Below the pieces are notes generated by a model. That model saw nothing but the letters and a program-made list of their open reading frames with translations, was not told the origin of the DNA and ran no database searches. Shown piece after piece: positions 57,809 to 64,000 of a stretch of 64,000 nt of DNA. Source of the stretch: Symbiodinium microadriaticum (taxonomy: Eukaryota > Sar > Dinophyceae > Suessiales > Symbiodiniaceae); NCBI GenBank assembly GCA_001939145.1, contig LSRX01000187.1, forward strand, positions 736,097 to 800,096. Reading direction: 5' to 3'. Numbering within the stretch: the first letter of the stretch is position 1; every line of letters starts with the position of its first letter. The position numbers and the translations under genes were made by a program.

Positions 57809-57874
57809 GCTTGTGTTTGCAGCAACAATTGCGAACGGCATAACTGCTTGAAGCACTCTGCCTCGACGTCAACG
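57809..57874. repeat. Diverged dispersed repeat, copy 2
   Basis: Partner of 56548-56621, ending in CCTCGACGTCAA. Confidence 0.55.
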
Positions 57875-57935
57875 AATTTTTAAACCACCCTCGCAACCTT
57901 TTAGGGTGATCGGCGGATGTCGATCCTTAGCGGGC

Positions 57936-58080
57936 CGGGGCTGGGATGCGCGCCCGCCGCCGCCGGCTTTAGGATTCGAGCCTGCGCACCGAACGGTGCT
58001 GCAGCGCTTTTATCCAAAACGAAAACAGGAATCGTCCGGACCTTTTCGCGTCTAGAGCTTTAGAGTGCGGCGGTTGTTGT
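57936..58080. repeat. Diverged tandem repeat, copy 2
   Basis: Partner of 57670-57803, with scattered substitutions and small length changes. Confidence 0.6.
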
Positions 58081-58940
58081 CATGATCCTGGCTGCACCAT
58101 CTTCAGTGGTAGCTGCCGAGGCATCCAAGAACCTTACGGAGACGGAGACTTTACTAGGTGTGCTTCCAACCGAAGAGGCAGGTCCTGCATGGGACGAGCG
58201 CGCAGGCACTTGATCATTGTCTGTCAGGTCTGTGGCTACACGACTTTCGCAGTCAACCACTTGTCACTCCCTGCGCCACCGCTATCCATGACCACTGAAA
58301 GGCACGGGAGCATTACTGTCGCACACTATAAACTCGCTTGAGCATCGGGGGTCTTGAGGCCATGGAGACGTGTCGCAGCAGTTGATGAGGCTGAATTGCT
58401 GTGGGCATGAGCTTCTGTTACGGCCCCTGTATCAAAGAGTGCTGCACGGGCGGGCTTCTGCAAAATTAGAGGCCATCATCACCGCCCGCCCCCTCCACCG
58501 GCCTGCACGGTGACCAGTGCAAACCCATCCCCCGAACTCGAATGGCTTGAAACTTGAAAGTACGTCAGAAAGATGCATGGGTTGAATTGAGAAGTTTGGG
58601 CACTTTGGTACGTGTGAGCGTCCGTGCTTCAAACTCGGGCTTTTGAAAACAGTCCGACTTTCTCCAACCGTCAGCCGTGGCTTTCAAAGTCTCATAATTT
58701 GAAACCTGCCCTCAGTAGGGGATGGCAGTTGAGTTCGAAAGGCAGGCGATTGGAGAGTGATCTCACACCTCAAATCCGTCCCCTTAAATCCCAGCACCTC
58801 AATTTGGGCGAGTGCGGTTGATCCCATGTCTGTCCACATCTTAAGTAGGCCCCCTCACTAGGCGATCGCATCTCTTAAACCTGCCGCCTCATGCAGCGAG
58901 TGTGGATGTCCATATAATCTCAATCTGCCAGGCTGTGGGA
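58081..58940. other. Unassigned DNA
   Basis: No gene or strong repeat seen. Confidence 0.5.
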
Positions 58941-58960
58941 GGTGGGTTGGTGGGTCTTCG

Positions 58961-59341
58961 ATGGCTCCTTCCTTTCAGGCCTTAGCTGCAGCAGCGGCCG
59001 GCGCCGAACTGCGCTTGGTGGGAGCGCCACCCGCTCCGGGAGCTGCTCCGCAGGGCCCGCCCGTAGAGGCAAAAGGAGCTCTTGGTTCTCACCCGAAGCC
59101 TCCAGCAAACTCGATGCTGGCTCAGGCAGAAGTGGGCGTGGACTCTCTGGCCATCCAGCGTCTGCGGGTCTTGGAGGACGTTCTGTTTGTGCGGGAGGTC
59201 GTCGAATCTGCACCACCCGGAAGGATTTGGAAAGCAATGCAATGCGTGCAGAGCAGCTGCAGTGTGGCTGGCTGGGAGCAGCCGCTTGGATGTTGCATTT
59301 CCAGCATCGTTGACCCTGAGTCACTCAACCCTGAATCCTAA
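58961..59341 (+). CDS. Hypothetical Ala/Pro-rich open frame, 126 codons
   Basis: Begins MAPSFQALAAAAAGAELRLV, then a proline-rich part and VDSLAIQRLRVLEDVLFVRE, which looks like a real helix, then ends at TAA 59339-59341. Could be a small gene or a first exon. Not recognised. Confidence 0.3.
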   Translation: MAPSFQALAAAAAGAELRLVGAPPAPGAAPQGPPVEAKGALGSHPKPPANSMLAQAEVGVDSLAIQRLRVLEDVLFVREVVESAPPGRIWKAMQCVQSSCSVAGWEQPLGCCISSIVDPESLNPES

Positions 59342-59934
59342 AAACTTGCCCTAAATTTCACAAACCTTGCAAGCCCTAACTCGTTGACAAGTCCCGGGCT
59401 TTAGGCCCTGCCTGTCTATAACCCAGGTACCTGTGTCTTTGGAGAGAGGTTTACTGCATCATCATAATCTGCGTTGACATAACTCTCCTTCACACGTTCC
59501 ACGACCAACTTGTAAACACCTTCATACTTTCTAAAGTTATGGATTTGCAGACGCAGCTCCGTGATATACTTGATGCCGCTGGTCATTGGTAAATTCGGTT
59601 GTATCGCTTACGGTAAGCTCTAGTATTTGGCTCCAGTTTCTTGCTGGCTGTACTGTACTTGTAGGGCCCTTCCTCCATCTCTTCCATCTCGCGGTAGTAT
59701 GTATCCGTCGATTTCCTTAATCCTGCACCATCCTGCACCGCGTACAGTGAGACACAGCCTCGCTCAATGAGTACGAGGCTTTCAATTTCCGTGCCTTGTT
59801 TGTCCCCATTGCGAGCGGGAGGGGTGTCCACATCGCCCCGCTGCAAACCCTCCTCACCACCCGGCGCGCGCAGCTCCATCGCGCGCACTGCACCAAGCGG
59901 GGACAGGGTTCCCGGACTCTGTCGTTGCAGTAAT
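59342..59934. other. Unassigned DNA
   Basis: Nothing recognised. A single ambiguous base N is at about 59935, at the start of the next repeat. Confidence 0.5.
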
Positions 59935-59935
59935 N

Positions 59936-59990
59936 AGCAGTAGTAGCAGTAGTAGCAGTAGTAGCAGTAGTAGCAGTAGTAGTAGTCCTC

Positions 59991-60021
<31 letters not shown>

Positions 60022-60480
60022 GAGGAGCAGTAGCAGTAGTTAGTCTTCTTAGTGGTCTCCATCGAGGCGAAAGCCATAGGCATAGTCGTCGTTGTCATCG
60101 TAATCGCAATCGTAACCGTGATACTGGCATTGGGAGTACCAGCACTAGTTATCGCACAAGAAATAGCAATCGTAGTTGTCATCGTTATCGCAACAGTAAT
60201 TGAAAACAGCAAAAGCAAGTAGAAAATAGAAAGTAGGGTCATAGGTATAGCCATAGCCATACTCATAGCCATATCCTATCATTGGTGGTGGTGGTGGTGG
60301 TGGTGGTGGTGGTGGTGGTGGTAGCAGCAGCAGCAGCAGCGGCAGCAGTAGTAGTAGTAGCAGCAGCAGCAGGAGTAGTAGTAGTAGTAGTCGTCGTCGT
60401 CGTCGTCGTAGCAGTAGCAGTGCAGTAGCAGTAGCAGCAGTAGCAGCAGTAGCAGCAGTAGTAGCAGTAGAAGCAGTAGT

Positions 60481-60527
<47 letters not shown>

Positions 60528-60592
60528 TAGCAGTAGTAGCAGTAGTAGCAGTAGTAGCAGTAGTAGCAGTAGTAGCAGTAGTAGTCATCCTC

Positions 60593-60632
<40 letters not shown>

Positions 60633-60641
60633 GAGCAGCAG

Positions 60642-60675
<34 letters not shown>

Positions 60676-60795
60676 TGTTGTTGTTGTTGTTGTTGTTGTT
60701 CTTCTTCTTTTTCTTCTTCTTCTTGTGGTAGTGGTAGTGGTATTAGTAGCAGTAGGAGCAGAATAAAGCAGCAGCAGCAGCAGCAGCAGCTGCAA
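59936..60795. repeat. GTA/GCA/GGT trinucleotide repeat block
   Basis: Repeated AGTAGC/AGCAGT units at 59936-60040, a less regular GTA/ATC-type part, then (GGT)n near 60283-60320 and long GCA/GTA runs to 60795 with a short TTG/TTC part near 60673-60725. Frames through it are amino-acid strings, not genes. Confidence 0.95.
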
Positions 60796-62980
60796 TACGA
60801 CTATGTTTGCTCTGATGCATAAATAGTGTTTGGCAGCCTACGATTCGCGAAGACGACCAGAAAAGATGACAATACGACGGTGGCTGCTCTTGCTTCTGCA
60901 CCTGTTTCAACCACATGTAACGGTTCATGTATCAGCATTGTAAACACACCTGCAAAGATTGAAAAGTCGCTGCTTGATGCGCTTCGCAGCCACAGCTTGA
61001 GCTTTGAGATGAAAAGTTGCAACTTTGGCTTGGGCTGCAAAGACTTACAGCATCAGGATTTCCGGCTTAGGAATCTTAAGGTATACCGCATGGTTTAAGG
61101 TTTGACGAACCACGAGACCGCTAGCATCATGTCCTGACTCCGTTTCGTGAGGCATCAAACGAATGATGTTTGCGAGACTGTAGCCACAGATGCACCAAAA
61201 CGGATGCAAGCTACCTTGATTGAATGTCCACATAGTGCACTCTGGGACTACGACTCGGCAGCTAAGGCTTGAGGCCATGTATGCCCCGTGCTTGTCACAT
61301 GCGACACGTGCGCCGGCTGGTTTCATGCCACTCGCCCACGGCCGCTCACGCAGCCAGCCCGAACGAAGGACTGATTGGATGAAACTTGAAGGGAGCTCAT
61401 AGATTTGTGATCTTTTCATTGAGATATCCATCAGACTTTCCAGTTGTCAATACGTTGGTTGGTGTAGCTGTTGTTGGGGCAGCCTAGCCTAATAATCAGG
61501 TCTTGAAATGTATACTTTGGTGCCTGTCTTTGAGCTTGGCAGACAGAGTCGAACAGATGTATCTGCTTCGATGATGATTCTTACGTTACCTGTTAGATCT
61601 TTAGATTATTGGACTAGGGTGGTTGGCTTGACCACATCCTGGATAGACCCGAAGCAAACTTTTGAACCCGTTTGCAGGGATGTGCACGGTACATGTTGTT
61701 TGGATTCACGAGATTCCCAGGCTATATATAGGCCACGTGGCACATTCGACTTCGTGGATAGGTTCCGTGGAATTCGTTGTTGGCCCTGGGCTGTCTCAGA
61801 CCGAAAGACAGGATGCATGGATTTGGGATCAGCATGACAGAGGGACTGCCCTGAAAGTGCGGCCAAGACATCGGCCGCACACCCTGAATCGTCCAGGCGT
61901 TATTCAGCCTGCCAGGAGTTGGCATGCCAGCATCGTCGCATTGCCTTTCATCTCTAGGCCGGTGCAGCATCTGTTGCACCAACACGAGACAACAGCGCCA
62001 CAGAGCCTGTAGATATTCATGTGGGGCCAAGACATGCTCCTTTGCAACGACTGCCGTTGTTTTCCTGTAAGGGTAGCACTTCACTCATCGAATTTGCAAT
62101 CCGTTGTGTCACCGCCCTTCCGATCCCCAAGCACAAAGGCCTGCATACAATCCGCAAGAGTGGAACTCTCTCGGGTACTAGTACGTCAGATGCACCATGG
62201 GGCCACAACTTGCCGTGTCGTGACTGTTCCTTGACGGCAGCTGTGGCCTTGCAGGGTCGTCCTTCGTGCGAGAAGCCACCGGAGAGAGGCGCCGGCTTTT
62301 TCTTGTGGTCGCGACTTTCAGCCGAGAGGATCATGTTTAGGACAGGCTCTGCCGAGTAGGGGTTTTCAAAGGTTCGAGAACAGCTCGCGTGCAGGTGTTG
62401 CACTCTGCGTTAAGTGGGAGCCAGCTTTGAGCACGCTCTGAAGTCGGATTCAGGAATTCTCGACAGAAGATGCACAATGCAGGCCCTTCACAACGGGATC
62501 TTTGCCAAAACGGCTGTGGTTAGCAAAGCCGCTGAGAGGTGGCCGTGATCACGATTTGGCCCTGGCTCACGAACTCTGCCAAGGCCCGTTTGCTTCTTCT
62601 GCGGTGCAAGGGGATCAGGTCCGTTGGTTTCAGCCTTTTGTCCGGAGTCGAGGGTTCACGATTTCGAGGTTAGGTTGTTGTGCCACACCCCAGTCTGCTC
62701 AGATCAGAGCACGTTGTAGATTGGAGGCACTACTGAAGGTACAAGAACCGTATCAGGACTGCATGTTTGCGTAGTGCCTGGGAAGGACAAGATCAAGGTT
62801 ACAACAGCATTTACTTGATGATTGTGACAACGACCGCAATAATGGCTTTGTGACTGGTGATAGTATCTCCTTCGTCATGGTCAGAATCGCCAGCCATCAT
62901 CATTCTAAAACACCACCTCGCCCGCCACCACAATCACAACCAGCACCACCACCGCCCACACCATCACCGCCACCGCCACC
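60796..62980. other. Unassigned DNA
   Basis: Short overlapping open frames on both strands (for example 62021-62359 plus) without recognisable domains. No RNA gene recognised. Confidence 0.45.
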
Positions 62981-62981
62981 A

Positions 62982-62986
62982 TGATT

Positions 62987-63019
<33 letters not shown>

Positions 63020-63020
63020 G
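62982..63020. repeat. (ATC)n microsatellite
   Basis: A pure ATC run of about 12 units, following CACCACC-rich DNA at 62940-62980. Confidence 0.95.
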
Positions 63021-64000
63021 TTACGGTCACCATGATAAACTTGTCGTGGGTGATATTCGGGTATCAGTTCCTCCTTGCTCGACCAGGAATCGCAATGCAG
63101 CTTCGGCAAGTCCTGTCCGTGTCCCAAACTCTGAACCTTTGATGTTGGCCTCAGCCCATTCTGCAAGCTTGCTTCAACGTGCAGGCAGAAGGCGCAGACT
63201 CGCTGACCGCGTCCTGGGCGCAAGTTCAGACAAAGCTGACAATCTGCGAAAACAACGCTCCAAAACCTGAAGCTCCCAAAAGAAGCGGGCAAGCAGCAAT
63301 AGGTGCTGACCCATGTAAGCTGCTCTTTTTGGCCTGGTAGAGGTTAGTTTTTATTGTAGGAAAGCCTGATTGATTCAGACTGCATTGCGGCAGTGAACAG
63401 CTGTTTTCTGTACCTTCACGGTGCTTCTGACGTAGCTGCTGGAATAGGCTGCTAGACGCTGCTGCCTACAAACCGATGCTTGTTGATGCCATAGTGTGCA
63501 CAGACGTCAATGCCTCGGACTTTGCGATGGTTAAGCTGCGGGCTTTGAAATTGCGACACTAATTGCTTGGAACATACATCTGTCCTGAGCAGCACGTGTC
63601 TCCAGACGTTGCGCAAGTGGAAGAGATGGTCTCATCCCAGCTGCTTTATAACATGGACTGCTGAGAGTTTCAAGCAAAGGGGCTACGTGACAAATTTCGC
63701 ATGTGACTTTCGTTTCCCTTCTCAGTTCGATCTTCTGCAGCATCACCCTTCTCGATGTCGTGTGTCTTCAGTTTTTCCTTCCTTGCCGACTCGCATGTTT
63801 GTTGAGTCTCAGCACCAGGACCTATCAAGGGGCATCCTCGGCGGCGACAGGGACGTTTTTTATCCCCGCTGGTTCTTGGGTGAGTGGGAGGCGCGCATTG
63901 GTCGCGCAGAGTCGTGCCGCCAGTGCCTCTGAGATGCTGCGTCGAGCAAAGTTGGTCTCTGTAGCCACTTCGTACTGGGTGTCACCTTGTCTCCAAGCGG
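63021..64000. other. Unassigned DNA with one possible exon
   Basis: Near 63830-63878 the plus strand reads GGDRDVFYPRWFLG followed by GTGAGT, a canonical donor. The YPRWFLG segment recalls the start of a small plastid-associated uncharacterised family, but it is too short to assign. The window ends without further features. Confidence 0.3.

Noticed and set aside
60145..60795. Thr/Ala/Leu-rich ORF of 216 codons
   Set aside because: Produced by GCA/GTA repeats; no conserved segment.
1..64000. tRNA, rRNA or spliced-leader RNA genes
   Set aside because: I scanned for conserved cores such as GGTTCGAAT-type T-arms and the leader core and found nothing convincing; a covariance-model search would be needed to exclude them.

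Overview
ORGANISM. The window looks like nuclear DNA of a dinoflagellate, probably a Symbiodiniaceae-type alga. Reasons: low gene density, very many simple repeats, Ty1/copia elements whose gag and pol resemble those common in symbiodiniacean genomes, a DinoSL-like relict at 45346-45360, and an intronless transporter gene beside a gene broken into small exons by long introns. The species call is inference. LAYOUT. 1-4786: simple repeats and unassigned DNA. 4787-19383: a very strange tract in which an identical 17-base block, A(TA)8, sits at a fixed 45-base pitch (every start is congruent to 17 modulo 45). About 300 of 325 slots are filled and empty slots never shift the phase. The tract crosses unassigned host DNA, a possible host exon, and the 3' two-thirds of copia element A. 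11829-21092: element A on the minus strand, with 465-bp LTRs, 5-bp target duplication GCATT, a half-tRNA-type primer site, gag, and a pol readable in one frame through the blocks. 19403-19518: assembly gap. 21098-33606: mostly unassigned, with a minus-strand reading frame in a CATTC/CAGTC-rich patch (26.46-27.75 kb). 33612-42600: copia element B on the plus strand, with 168-bp LTRs differing at one base, 5-bp duplication GGGTG, gag, protease, an extra ORF with a GRF zinc finger, a segment with a 2-oxoglutarate/Fe(II) oxygenase-like domain, then integrase, reverse transcriptase and RNase H. 44.6-48.9 kb: a split methyltransferase-like gene whose long intron holds a (TATTA)n tract and a second gap. 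54.3-55.6 kb: an intact AAAP-type amino-acid transporter. The remainder is repeats and weak coding candidates. MAIN RESULT. The two LTRs of element A show that the AT blocks REPLACE sequence one for one rather than insert into it. The 5' LTR (20628-21092) has no blocks; the 3' LTR (11829-12293) has ten; both are 465 bp and identical by eye at every base outside the blocks. LTRs are copied from one template at integration, so the blocks were imposed after insertion, without length change, while no ordinary substitutions accumulated. Perfect register over 14.6 kb with no block-length variation makes data corruption, masking, watermarking or an assembly/polishing fault the leading explanation; if raw reads confirm it, it would be an undescribed DNA-writing process. 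The most interesting conventional biology is element B: a young copia element with a GRF zinc finger, an oxygenase-like domain, and a coding region split by two in-frame UAG codons and two frame changes.
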